From: Curvibacter delicatus NBRC 14919
GTDB taxonomy: Bacteria > Pseudomonadota > Gammaproteobacteria > Burkholderiales > Burkholderiaceae_C
Length of the DNA stretch: 64,000 nt
Direction: 5' to 3'
Assembly: GCF_001592265.1 (NCBI RefSeq)
Contig: NZ_BCWP01000009.1
Coordinates: forward strand, 1-64,000
Shown in pieces: positions 17,717 to 26,358 of this stretch; position 1 is the stretch's first letter; each line of letters begins with the position of its first letter. The notes beneath the pieces are model-generated. The model made no database searches, was not told the origin of the DNA, and was given only the letters and a program-made list of their open reading frames with translations. The position numbers and the translations under genes are program-made.

Positions 17717-18604
17717 TCACTGCATCAGGGGAATGCCGGTCAGCTTGTCCGGATTGCGCACGGCGTAGATCGCCACAATGCGCTCACCATCGGTCACGAA
17801 GGCCTGCGCCGATTCGAGCCGGCCATCGACATAGCGCAGCAGACCGGGTTCGCCGTTGAGTTGCGCCATGCGATAGACCACCCGACCCGGGTTCTTCTTC
17901 CACAGCGCCCAGTACAGGTTGGCGATGCGGTGTGCGCCGCGCAGAATCTTCATGAACGACGGCACCTTGCCGCCGCCGTCGCCGACGAGCTGCACGTTGT
18001 CGGCCAGCAGATCCTTGATCGCTTCGCGCTCCCCGCTGCGCGCAGCGAGCATGAAACGCGCGACCAACCGTTGATGGGCATCCTTGGGCACCTCAAAGCG
18101 CGGCCGCTCCTGCTGCAGCCGCTCGGCGGCGCGATGCACCATCTGGCGGCAGGCCGCTTCGCTCTTGCCCAGCAAGACCGCGATCTCGTCATAGTCGTGA
18201 TCGAACACCTGCCGCAGCAGAAAAGCGGCGCGCTCTTCAGGCGACAGGCGCTCCAGCACCCAGAGCAGCGCCACAGACAACTCCCCCGCCAGTTCGGCCG
18301 CCGCTTCCGGCGTGCGCTCGTCCAGCTCCACCAGGGGCTCCGGCAGCCACCAGCCGACATAGGCCTCGCGCTCGGTCTTGGCAGCACGCAGCCGGTCGAT
18401 GGCCAGCCGCGTCACCACGGTCACGAGCCAGGCCTCGGCCGATTGCAGCGCGGCCTGGTCGGCCTGATGCCAGCGCAGCCAGGCGTCCTGCAACACATCC
18501 TCGGCATCGGCACGCGTGCCGAGCATGCGGTAGGCAATGGCAAACAGCCGCGGCCGCAGCGTGGCGAAGGCATCGGGATCAACGGGGGAGACGTTGGAAC
18601 TCAT
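17717..18604 (-). CDS. ECF41 family RNA polymerase sigma factor with SnoaL-like C-terminal domain
   Basis: Alternative sigma factor with a fused regulatory domain instead of an anti-sigma partner. Sigma2 (about 10-75, FAIAYRMLGTRADAEDVLQD) is followed by the linker YVGWWLPEPLVE typical of ECF41. Sigma4 comes next (about 120-170, YDEIAVLLGKSEAACRQMVH). The SnoaL-like extension carries GDGGGK and ends with NPDKL, both signature elements of this group. The ATG at 18604 (MSSNVSP) is preferred over an upstream TTG at 18616. An ECF41-type promoter at 18639-18665 indicates autoregulation. The inducing signal is unknown. Confidence 0.93.
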   Translation of the reverse strand: MSSNVSPVDPDAFATLRPRLFAIAYRMLGTRADAEDVLQDAWLRWHQADQAALQSAEAWLVTVVTRLAIDRLRAAKTEREAYVGWWLPEPLVELDERTPEAAAELAGELSVALLWVLERLSPEERAAFLLRQVFDHDYDEIAVLLGKSEAACRQMVHRAAERLQQERPRFEVPKDAHQRLVARFMLAARSGEREAIKDLLADNVQLVGDGGGKVPSFMKILRGAHRIANLYWALWKKNPGRVVYRMAQLNGEPGLLRYVDGRLESAQAFVTDGERIVAIYAVRNPDKLTGIPLMQ

Positions 18605-18638
18605 GACGGCGTGCAAGGATGGTACGTTGTCAGCCTTA

Positions 18639-18665
18639 GACGCGGCAAGGGTCCGGTTTGTGACA
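18639..18665 (-). promoter_or_regulatory. ECF41-type autoregulatory promoter of the sigma gene
   Basis: On the minus strand, TGTCACA (18659-18665), a 16-base spacer and CGTC (18639-18642) lie 35 bases before the ATG. This matches the ECF41 consensus as I remember it. Confidence 0.72.
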
Positions 18666-18723
18666 GGGTCGGTGGCAGAAAAACCATCAGGAATGCGGCG
18701 CAGCCCCCTTCGGCGTGCACCGG

Positions 18724-19236
18724 TCAGTGATCTGCCTTAAAGCCCTCGTGAAACGTCACCGTGCCCTGCGGCATGCGGCCGTCGAAGACCAGCGCAAAAA
18801 AGGCCTCGGGCGGCACCCCCTCATGGCCCAGCCCGACCGGGTTCTGGAAACCGAAACGGCCGTAATACGCGGGATGACCGACGAGGCAGCAGCCTCTGGC
18901 GCCCAGCGCCTGCAGGCGGCGCAGACCCTCTTTGATCAACGCTGAGCCGATGCCCTGACGATGCAGCGCGGGCAGCACCGAGACCGGGCCAAGACCGTAC
19001 CAGCCGGCGGTACCGTCGGACAGCGTGACCGGCGAGAAGGCGATGTGGCCGACCACGCGGCCGTCCAGTTCCGCCACCAGCGACAGGGTGAGCGCGTGCG
19101 CGGCGCGCAGGGCCTGGACGATGAAGTGCTCGGTGTGGTGGCTGATGTCCAGCGTCTGGAAGGCGGCCACCGTCACGGCGGTGATGGCCTCGATGTCGGC
19201 GGGGGTTTCGTCGCGAATGGTCAGGGTGGGATGCAT
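18724..19236 (-). CDS. GNAT family N-acetyltransferase (YhbS-like)
   Basis: A 170-residue acetyl-CoA-dependent acetyltransferase. The acetyl-CoA loop is in LGPVSVLPALHRQGIGSALI (R-x-x-G-x-G/S type), followed by VGHPAYYGRFGFQ, typical of the YhbS group. The substrate cannot be predicted. The start MHPTLTIRDET is preferred because the upstream extension is low-complexity and overlaps the neighbour. It is the last gene of a leftward run starting at rlmL. Confidence 0.85.
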   Translation of the reverse strand: MHPTLTIRDETPADIEAITAVTVAAFQTLDISHHTEHFIVQALRAAHALTLSLVAELDGRVVGHIAFSPVTLSDGTAGWYGLGPVSVLPALHRQGIGSALIKEGLRRLQALGARGCCLVGHPAYYGRFGFQNPVGLGHEGVPPEAFFALVFDGRMPQGTVTFHEGFKADH

Positions 19237-19258
19237 CACACGCGGCCGCCCCAAAGGT

Positions 19259-19663
19259 TCAGAGCCACATGCCGCTGTGCGGCATCTGGATGGTGTACTC
19301 CGCGCTGCCGCCGGCCACAAAGGCGCCGATGATGAAACTGAACACGGTGATGAAGATGCTGGCAAAGAAGGCGGTCCAGAAGCCGGTGACGGTGAAACCG
19401 CGCACCAGGGCCGAGACCAGCAGCAGCACCAGCGCGTTGATGACCAGCAGGAACAGGCCGAAGGTGAGGAAGGTCAGCGGCAGCGTGAGCAGGATCAGCA
19501 GCGGTTTGACCAGCGCGTTGGCCAGGCCCAGCAGCAGGGCCGAGACGACGAGTGCACCGGCGCTGGCGAAGCGGATGCCGCTGAAGAGGTGGCTGGCCAC
19601 CCAGAGCGAAACGGCGGTGATGCCCCAGTGCAGCAGAAAGGGCCAGAGGTTGTGCGTCATCAT
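19259..19663 (-). CDS. Small four-helix membrane protein, phage holin 4_2 superfamily (YvlD-like)
   Basis: A 134-residue, almost entirely hydrophobic protein with four membrane helices (about 8-26, 33-55, 60-85, 97-120). It belongs to the chromosomal YvlD/holin-4 family, for which no lytic role is established. No phage genes are nearby, so this is a resident envelope protein of unknown function. It is followed 22 bases later by the acetyltransferase gene. Confidence 0.85.
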   Translation of the reverse strand: MMTHNLWPFLLHWGITAVSLWVASHLFSGIRFASAGALVVSALLLGLANALVKPLLILLTLPLTFLTFGLFLLVINALVLLLVSALVRGFTVTGFWTAFFASIFITVFSFIIGAFVAGGSAEYTIQMPHSGMWL

Positions 19664-19692
19664 CGTGCTCCTTCAGTGTCTGGGTCTTCAGG

Positions 19693-20493
<801 letters not shown>

Positions 20494-20501
20494 GGTCGGT
20501 C

Positions 20502-20936
20502 TCAGGCAATGGGTTCGGGGATCAGATTTGCTACAAAACTAGTAGCTGTTTGCGCATATACATCAAGGGCCAGCAGCCGTTTTGCCATGCAAAGCACGGC
20601 GTGGTCCTTGCTCAGCAGCGGGGTCTTGTGGGCCACGGCCAGGTCGATGAACTTCTGGTCGTCGGCGTCCTTGCAGGTCACGGGCGCCTTGGGTGCCACG
20701 TCCACCACCTTGACCAGACGGTCGAAGGTCGCCAGCACGTCAACCGCGCTGCGCTGGTAGTAGGCCAGGCGCGGCACGATCTGCTTGTAGGCCAGCACGC
20801 GCGCGAGTTCTTCACGCATGGCGGGTGTGGCAATCCACTGCAACTGCTGCGTCTGCAGCGCGTCCTTCAGCGGCAACACGGCCGGGTCGTCGAAGACGAA
20901 CAGGTCGAGCACGATGTTGGTGTCGAGGACGATCAT
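20502..20936 (-). CDS. PIN-domain putative ribonuclease (toxin-like, no antitoxin seen)
   Basis: A 144-residue PIN protein of the COG1569 type. Acidic metal ligands are visible at the start (VLDTNIVLDLF), middle (MREELARVLAY) and end (KDADDQKFIDLAV and LLSKDHAV). Relatives are annotated as type II toxins, but no antitoxin-like small gene is present. Instead it is coupled to rlmL by an ATGA overlap. About residues 117-137 are encoded by a dispersed repeat in antisense orientation, so the C-terminus differs from that of an ancestral protein. Confidence 0.85.
   Translation of the reverse strand: MIVLDTNIVLDLFVFDDPAVLPLKDALQTQQLQWIATPAMREELARVLAYKQIVPRLAYYQRSAVDVLATFDRLVKVVDVAPKAPVTCKDADDQKFIDLAVAHKTPLLSKDHAVLCMAKRLLALDVYAQTATSFVANLIPEPIA
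20527..20585 (+). repeat. Dispersed repeat family 1, copy inside the PIN gene
   Basis: tttgctac, tagtagctg, ttgcgcatatacatcaagggcc and a short tail match the family core tgctat-tagctg-tggcgcat-caag-ggcc. It runs antisense to the PIN gene and encodes part of its C-terminus. Confidence 0.7.
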
Positions 20937-22222
20937 GTCGCGCTCGGCTTCGCAGCCACTTTTTCGCCGGCTTTCTCGCGTGCCGAGCCCTTGATCATTT
21001 CAAACTTGAACAGGCGACACTCCAGCGGGCCGTTCCACATCGGCACCCGGCGCGATTCCTTCAGGCGCATCTTGCCCGGCAGTTTCAGGTCGGGCGTCAG
21101 CACCCAGGCGGTCCAGCCGGTGTAGTTTTTCTTCCAGTGGGTGGCGAGCTTGCTGAAGAATTCAGCGCCGTCACCGCCCCCCTCGCCACCGGCTTCGGTG
21201 GCGGGCAGTTCACGCGCGCCGAAGCGGGCCGTGCCGGCAAAACCGCCAGCCTCGATCCGTTCACCATAGGGCGGGTTGACCAGCATCACACCCGGCACAT
21301 CGATGGGCGGCATGCGTTGCAGCGCGTCGCCGCCGCGGAACTCGATCACGTCGGCCACGCCGGCGCGTTCGGCATTGCGCTGCGCGAAGTCCACCATGCG
21401 GTGCGACACATCGCTGCCGAAGATCAGCGTGGCCTGGCCCGGCTCGGGCTTGACCACCGCCTGCGCGGCCTCGGCCTTCATGGCGGCCCACTCCTGGGCA
21501 CGGAAAGGCCGGTATTTCTCGAAGGCAAAACGACGCAGCGAACCGGCCGCGATGTTGCAGGCAATCTGCGCGGCTTCGATCACCACGGTGCCGCTGCCGC
21601 AGCAGGGGTCGTACAGCGGTTGCAGGTCACCGTCGCCGTCGGCCCAGCCGCTGGCGGCAATCATGGCGGCGGCCAGGGTTTCCTTCAGCGGTGCATCGCC
21701 CTTGTCCTCGCGCCAGCCGCGCTTGAACAGCGGCTCGCCCGAGGTGTCGATGTAAAGCGAACAGCTGTCGGTGGTCAGGTGGGCGTAGATGCGCACATCG
21801 GGCCACTGGGTGTTCACATCGGGGCGCACGCCGCCGGAGGTTTCGCGGAAGCGGTCACAGACCGCGTCCTTCACCTTCAGCGCCGCAAAGTTGAGCGAGG
21901 TCAGCGGGCTGTGCTGGGCCGTGATCTCGACCTTGATGCTTTCCCTGGGCGTGAACCACTGCTCCCAAGGCACCGCCATGGCGGCGCGGTACAGGTCCTG
22001 CTCGTTGCGGTACTCGGTGTAGGACACCAGCACCAGCACGCGCTGCGCCAGCCGGCTGTAGAGGTTGAGCAGCATGGCGTGCGCAAACGAGGTGCGCACC
22101 GCCACCCCGCCACGCTGCTTGGTGATGCAGCCCGGCGGCAAGCCCGTGATGCGCAGGATCTCGGGCGCCAGATAGTCCTCGACGCCAGCGGCGCAGGGGA
22201 GAAAGAGAGTCAGTTGATTCAC
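20933..22222 (-). CDS. rlmL: THUMP-domain 23S rRNA (guanine-N2-)-methyltransferase, RlmL/YpsC type
   Basis: SAM-dependent methyltransferase acting on a guanine of 23S rRNA (G2445 by analogy). The 429-residue protein has an N-terminal ferredoxin/THUMP module (about 1-165). The methyltransferase domain follows, with YDPCCGSGTVVIEAAQIA and the catalytic N2-guanine motif LVNPPYGERI. Unlike E. coli RlmL it has no C-terminal RlmK half. The start is GTG at 22222, preceded by GAGGA. The stop overlaps the PIN start. Confidence 0.9.
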   Translation of the reverse strand: MNQLTLFLPCAAGVEDYLAPEILRITGLPPGCITKQRGGVAVRTSFAHAMLLNLYSRLAQRVLVLVSYTEYRNEQDLYRAAMAVPWEQWFTPRESIKVEITAQHSPLTSLNFAALKVKDAVCDRFRETSGGVRPDVNTQWPDVRIYAHLTTDSCSLYIDTSGEPLFKRGWREDKGDAPLKETLAAAMIAASGWADGDGDLQPLYDPCCGSGTVVIEAAQIACNIAAGSLRRFAFEKYRPFRAQEWAAMKAEAAQAVVKPEPGQATLIFGSDVSHRMVDFAQRNAERAGVADVIEFRGGDALQRMPPIDVPGVMLVNPPYGERIEAGGFAGTARFGARELPATEAGGEGGGDGAEFFSKLATHWKKNYTGWTAWVLTPDLKLPGKMRLKESRRVPMWNGPLECRLFKFEMIKGSAREKAGEKVAAKPSAT

Positions 22223-22248
22223 ACGATATTCCTCACAGGGGCACCTGC

Positions 22249-22340
22249 GGAACCGGCTCCGCCGGGCCGCTGGGTGCGCCCCCTCCGCGCAGCAGGAGGG
22301 GGGTGGCGAAGCGACCGCAGGGCGCGCAGCCTGGGGGTGG
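22249..22340 (+). repeat. GC-rich dispersed hairpin element, family 2, copy 1
   Basis: It begins ggaaccggctccgccgggcc, continues through a C-rich arm (gcgccccctcc) and a G-rich arm (gaggggggtgg), and ends gcgcgcagcctgggggtgg. The same order of blocks, inverted, is at 32563-32648. It fills the gap between rlmL and rpoN. The C/G arms can pair, but no clear U-tract marks it as a terminator. Confidence 0.7.
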
Positions 22341-22346
22341 AGGCGC

Positions 22347-23936
22347 TCATAGCGCCTTTCTCAGGTTTGCCGGGGCGATTTTCAAAGCCTCGCGGTATTT
22401 GGCCACCGTCCGGCGCGCGCATTCAATGCCCTGTTCCTTGAGCATGTCGGAAATCTGGTTGTCGGACAAGGGTTTTTTCGGGCTCTCGGCGGCCACGAAC
22501 TGTTTGATGAGCGCGCGCACTGCCGTACTCGATGCATTGCCGCCCGACTCGGTGCCCAGGCCGGAGCCGAAGAAGTACTTCAGCTCGAAGGTGCCGAAAG
22601 GCGTGGCCATGTACTTGGCGGTGGTGACGCGGCTGATGGTGGACTCGTGCAGGCCGAGCTCGTCGGCGATCTCGCGCAACACCAGCGGGCGCATGGCCAG
22701 CTCGCCGTGCATGAAGAAGTTCTTCTGCCGCTCGACGATGGCGCTGGAAACACGCAGGATGGTGTCGAAGCGCTGCTGGATGTTCTTGATGAACCAGCGC
22801 GCCTCCTGCAGGCGCTGCTGCAGGGCGGCGTAGTTGTCGGCGTCGCGGCCGGTGGCCTTGTGGCCCTTGAGCGCATTGGCGTAGATGTCGTGCACGCGCA
22901 GGCGCGGCATGACGTCGGGGTTGAGCTGGACGCGGAAGCGGGTCTGCGTGCCGCTGCCGACCTTGGTCACCAGCACATCGGGCACGATGACGTTGCGCTC
23001 CACATTGACGAAACGCCGGCCCGGCTTGGGCTCCAGCCGCGCAATCAGCGCCAGTGCCTCGCGCACCTGCACCTCGGTGCCGCCACACAGCTGTGCCAAC
23101 CGGCGCGTGTCACGCCGCGCCAGCAGCTCCATCGGCTGGGCACAGACCCGCAAGGCCAGCGCCAGCACTTCAGGCCGCGGTGCAGTTTCGCCATGAACCT
23201 GCTGCAAAGCCTGCAACTGCAGGGTCAGGCATTCCGCCAGGTTGCGCGCGCCCACACCGGTGGGCTCCAGGCTTTGCAGCAGGTGCCGCGCCACGGTGAA
23301 GTGGTGCACCAGCTCCTCGACCTGCTCGGCGTCCTCGCCGGCCAGCCCCTGCGCCAGCGATTCGAGCGTGTCCTCCAGATAACCGTCGTCGTTGAGCGAC
23401 TCGATCAGGAAACGCAGCGCGGCGCGGTCTTCCTCGCTCAGGCGCAGGGTCAGCGCCTGGCGGTGCAGGAAGTCCTGCAGCGACACCTGGCTGCGCGCCA
23501 GTTCGGTGGCATCGGCCTCGTCATCCTCATGCGCGCCGTTGCGGGCCGGCGCATCGCCGCCCCACTCGCTGTCGTCGGGCGACATGTCCACACTGCCGTC
23601 GCCTTCCCAATCGGGCGCCTCGTCACCCGACAGCGGTGCTGTCTCAACGTCATTTGAGGCCGTGGAGACCGAATCATATGCGTCGGCAGCTACCGAATTG
23701 ATAGCAAATTCCGCCTCCTGCTCGCCCTGCGAGACCGGTGTGTCGGCCCGATCGAGGCCGAACTCCTCGCGCGGCGCCTCTTCCTGCGCGCGTTCCAGAA
23801 AGGGGTTGTCGTCGAGCATCTGCTCGACTTCCTGGCTCAGCTCCAGCGTGGACAGCTGCAGCAATCGGATCGATTGCTGCAGCTGCGGCGTGAGCGCCAG
23901 ATGTTGTGAAACCCGGAGGGACAGCCCCTGTTTCAT
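22347..23936 (-). CDS. rpoN: RNA polymerase sigma-54 factor
   Basis: Directs RNA polymerase to -24/-12 promoters with enhancer-binding activators. The 529-residue protein shows Gln/Leu-rich region I (LTPQLQQSIRLLQLSTLELS), an acidic variable region II (about 50-160), core-binding region III and a helix-turn-helix (GLHESTISRVTTAKYMATPF). The RpoN box near the end reads ARRTVAKYREAL. Residues about 77-96 (AINSVAADAYDSV...) come from the family-1 repeat. The ATG follows the lptB TAG directly. Confidence 0.97.
   Translation of the reverse strand: MKQGLSLRVSQHLALTPQLQQSIRLLQLSTLELSQEVEQMLDDNPFLERAQEEAPREEFGLDRADTPVSQGEQEAEFAINSVAADAYDSVSTASNDVETAPLSGDEAPDWEGDGSVDMSPDDSEWGGDAPARNGAHEDDEADATELARSQVSLQDFLHRQALTLRLSEEDRAALRFLIESLNDDGYLEDTLESLAQGLAGEDAEQVEELVHHFTVARHLLQSLEPTGVGARNLAECLTLQLQALQQVHGETAPRPEVLALALRVCAQPMELLARRDTRRLAQLCGGTEVQVREALALIARLEPKPGRRFVNVERNVIVPDVLVTKVGSGTQTRFRVQLNPDVMPRLRVHDIYANALKGHKATGRDADNYAALQQRLQEARWFIKNIQQRFDTILRVSSAIVERQKNFFMHGELAMRPLVLREIADELGLHESTISRVTTAKYMATPFGTFELKYFFGSGLGTESGGNASSTAVRALIKQFVAAESPKKPLSDNQISDMLKEQGIECARRTVAKYREALKIAPANLRKAL
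23649..23707 (-). repeat. Dispersed repeat family 1, copy inside rpoN
   Basis: On the rpoN coding strand, tgctatcaattcggtagctgc, cgacgcata and ggcctcaaatgac align with the copies in thiL and at 57411. It lies in the part of rpoN that encodes the variable acidic region and keeps the frame. Confidence 0.75.
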
Positions 23937-24737
23937 CTACATCCTGAAGTGTTCGCCGAGGTAGACCCGGCGCACATCGACGTTGTCCACGATCTCGGTC
24001 GGCGTGCCTTGCGCCAGCACATGGCCGTCGCTGATGATGTAGGCGTGGTCACAAATGCCCAGCGTCTCGCGCACGTTGTGGTCGGTGATCAGCACGCCAA
24101 TGCCGCGCGACTTCAGAAAACTGATGATGCGCTGGATCTCGATCACCGCAATCGGGTCGATGCCGGCAAACGGCTCGTCCAGCAGGATGAAACGCGGCTG
24201 GGTGGCCAGCGCACGGGCGATCTCGACGCGGCGCCGCTCGCCACCCGACAGGGCCAGCGCCGGCGAAGCACGCAGATGGTCCACCCGCAGGTCCTGCAGC
24301 AGACTGGTCAGACGGCGTTCGATCTCTTCGGTGCCCAGCGACTTGCCGCTCTCGTCCTGCTGCAGCTCGAGCACGGCACGCACGTTGTCTTCCACGTTGA
24401 GCTTGCGGAAGATCGAGGCCTCCTGCGGCAGATAACTCAGCCCCAGGCGCGCGCGGCGGTGGATCGGCATGTGCTCGACCGACTGGCCGTCGATGGTGAT
24501 GTCGCCGGCGCTGACACGCACCAGCCCGACGATCATGTAGAACGAAGTCGTCTTGCCGGCACCATTGGGGCCCAGCAATCCCACCACTTCGCCCTTGCGC
24601 ACCGTGAGCGAGACGTCCTTGACGACCTCGCGGCTGCCGTAGAACTTCTTCAGGTGCCGCGCCTCGAGCTTGCTCTGCGTCGTGTCCTGCACTTGCGTCA
24701 TGCCGCTGTCTTGCGCCGTCGCTGCCGTGTCGCTCAC
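23937..24737 (-). CDS. lptB: Lipopolysaccharide export ABC transporter ATPase
   Basis: ATPase of the LptB2FG complex that extracts LPS from the inner membrane and pushes it along LptC-LptA to LptDE. The 266-residue protein has Walker A GLLGPNGAGKTTSFYMIVGL, Q-loop YLPQEASIFRKL, signature ALSGGERRRVEIARAL and Walker B FILLDEPFAGIDP. A Ser/Thr/Gln-rich extension of about 25 residues precedes the usual start. It overlaps lptA by 4 bases and abuts rpoN. Confidence 0.97.
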   Translation of the reverse strand: MSDTAATAQDSGMTQVQDTTQSKLEARHLKKFYGSREVVKDVSLTVRKGEVVGLLGPNGAGKTTSFYMIVGLVRVSAGDITIDGQSVEHMPIHRRARLGLSYLPQEASIFRKLNVEDNVRAVLELQQDESGKSLGTEEIERRLTSLLQDLRVDHLRASPALALSGGERRRVEIARALATQPRFILLDEPFAGIDPIAVIEIQRIISFLKSRGIGVLITDHNVRETLGICDHAYIISDGHVLAQGTPTEIVDNVDVRRVYLGEHFRM

Positions 24738-25348
24738 TTCTTCTCCTCGCCCAGCGTGGTCGTGGCGCGCAGCGTCGGGCCGCGCTCCGGCACGGCCGGT
24801 GGCGTTGCCTTGTCCTGCTTGGGCGTCAACATGGTGCGCACGCGGCCGCGGCCACCGGTCGTGCCCTTGGGGGCGCCGCCATCGACCGTGAAGACATCGG
24901 TGTTGTTGTCGTAGACGATGATGTCGCCGGTGGTCTCGTCGGCCAGTGTGGCGCCACGCAGGCGGCGCATCTCGGCCTTCTTGATGAACTTGACGATGTC
25001 GGTCTTGCCGTCGTATTCGATGGTCTCGCCTTCGCCTTCGATGTACTCGTCCACCCCTTCACGCTTCTGCCGGAAAAAGGCCCGCTTGCCCGGCTCGGCC
25101 GTGGCCACGCCGAACTGGTAACCCTCGGGGTCCTGCCGAACATCGACCCGCGCGCCGCGGATGACGATGGTGCCCTTGGTCAGGACTACGTTGCCGGTGA
25201 ACACGCTGGTCTGCTTGAGGTCGTCGTAGCGCAAGGCATCGGACTCGATGTTCATCGGCTTGTTCTTGTCAGCTTTCTCGGCGCTGGCCATGCCAGCCCC
25301 GAGTGCGCAGGCGACACAGAGCAGGAGCTGAGGAAAGGGATGGTTCAT
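24734..25348 (-). CDS. lptA: Lipopolysaccharide transport periplasmic protein LptA
   Basis: Periplasmic bridge protein of LPS transport. The 204-residue product has a signal peptide (MNHPFPQLLLCVACALGAGMASA, about 23 residues) and an OstA-like beta-jellyroll (IESDALRYDDLKQTSVFTGN, VVLTKGTIVIRGARV). A charged tail follows. The start at 25348 is chosen because upstream sequence lacks a signal. lptC and kdsC, normally just upstream, are absent; dsbA lies there instead after 258 bases. Confidence 0.93.
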   Translation of the reverse strand: MNHPFPQLLLCVACALGAGMASAEKADKNKPMNIESDALRYDDLKQTSVFTGNVVLTKGTIVIRGARVDVRQDPEGYQFGVATAEPGKRAFFRQKREGVDEYIEGEGETIEYDGKTDIVKFIKKAEMRRLRGATLADETTGDIIVYDNNTDVFTVDGGAPKGTTGGRGRVRTMLTPKQDKATPPAVPERGPTLRATTTLGEEKK

Positions 25349-25510
25349 AAAGAAAGGCACGAATCTTGCTGCAAGGGCTTGCCTTGGATTGTAGCGGGCA
25401 GGGATGACTGTTCCCGCGTGTTGGCGCGAATTGCAAGCCGCGCCCATGAGGCCGGGGCCGCCCTGCGCCCAGGCGGCGGCGATGTCCGGGGCGTGTCAGC
25501 TGGCCTGATT

Positions 25511-25545
25511 CACTATGAATTTGATAGCGGTTTGCGCAGCAAACA
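25511..25545 (+). repeat. Degenerate partial copy of dispersed repeat family 1
   Basis: cactatgaatttgatagcggtttgcgcagc resembles the left half of the family (ctat-n-tagc-g-t-gcgca). The right half is not recognisable. It lies between dsbA and lptA. Confidence 0.45.
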
Positions 25546-25558
25546 CGGGGCGGGATGC

Positions 25559-25587
25559 AAAAAAAGCCCGCAGATGCGGGCTTTTCC
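25559..25587 (-). terminator. Rho-independent terminator after dsbA
   Basis: Reading leftwards, AAAAGCCCGCATCTGCGGGC is followed by a run of T. The 7-bp GCCCGCA/TGCGGGC stem has a tiny loop. It starts about 20 bases after the dsbA stop. Confidence 0.85.
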
Positions 25588-25606
25588 TCAGCCGGAAAGC
25601 AGAGGC

Positions 25607-26281
25607 TCAGCGGCCCTTGCGCACTTCGCCCGCCAGATATTCCACCACCTGCAGCACATGTTCCATGCCCTTGGCCATGGTGCCATCGGTGTAGAACCGG
25701 CCGGCCACGCCCATGGCCGGAACGCCTTCGACCTTGTAGGCGTTCATCAGCTGCGTGGCGCGCGTGGCCTTGGAAGCGGTGCTGAAGGCGTTGAACTGGT
25801 CGGTGAACTTGGCCTTGTCGACCCCCTGCTGGCTCACCCAGTTGATGATGGCTTCGGGCTGGTCCAGGCGCTTGCGCTCCACATGAATGGCGTAGAACAC
25901 CTTGGCATGCAGCTGCTCCACCAGGCCCATGGCTTCCAGCGCGTAATACAGGCGCTGCTGCGGACCGAAGTCGCTACGGAAGGCCACCGGCACACGCCGG
26001 ATCACCACATCCTTCGGTGCCCGCTTGCTCCAGGCCTCAAAGGTCGGCTCGAAGGCATTGCAGTGCGGGCAGTTGTACCAGAAGAACTCGACCACCTCGA
26101 TCTTGCCGGCCGGTGCCTCCACCCCTGCCGGCTTGTCCAGCGGCAGGTATTCCTTGCCTGCCTCGGGGCGCTTGCCCTGCACCTGGGCCGGGGTGGTGGT
26201 CTGGGCCTGGGCCGCAGACATCAGCCAGGTACCGGCCGCCAGGGTGGAACCGCAGGCCAGGGAAAAATCACGACGCTTCAT
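25607..26281 (-). CDS. dsbA: Thiol:disulfide interchange protein DsbA
   Basis: Periplasmic oxidant that introduces disulfides into exported proteins. The 224-residue product has a thioredoxin fold with the active site FFWYNCPHCNAFEPTFEAWS (C-P-H-C, the DsbA dipeptide). A helical insert and the cis-Pro region EGVPAMGVAGRF follow. The start at 26281 has AAGGAG nine bases upstream; a TTG at 26290 would touch that site. The signal MKRRDFSLACGS ends AQA and has a twin-arginine-like RRDFS, so Tat export is conceivable. Order argS-SPOR-dsbA is common in this family of bacteria. Confidence 0.93.
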   Translation of the reverse strand: MKRRDFSLACGSTLAAGTWLMSAAQAQTTTPAQVQGKRPEAGKEYLPLDKPAGVEAPAGKIEVVEFFWYNCPHCNAFEPTFEAWSKRAPKDVVIRRVPVAFRSDFGPQQRLYYALEAMGLVEQLHAKVFYAIHVERKRLDQPEAIINWVSQQGVDKAKFTDQFNAFSTASKATRATQLMNAYKVEGVPAMGVAGRFYTDGTMAKGMEHVLQVVEYLAGEVRKGR

Positions 26282-26358
26282 CTTCAGCAACTCCTTGTGA
26301 ATGCGAATGAGACAGAGCCCGGCAGCAAAAGTTCAAACCGGGGTGCTGCGAACCGGGC

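Noticed and set aside
19259-19663. Phage holin suggesting a prophage
   Set aside because: No phage genes near it; the holin 4_2/YvlD family is chromosomal.
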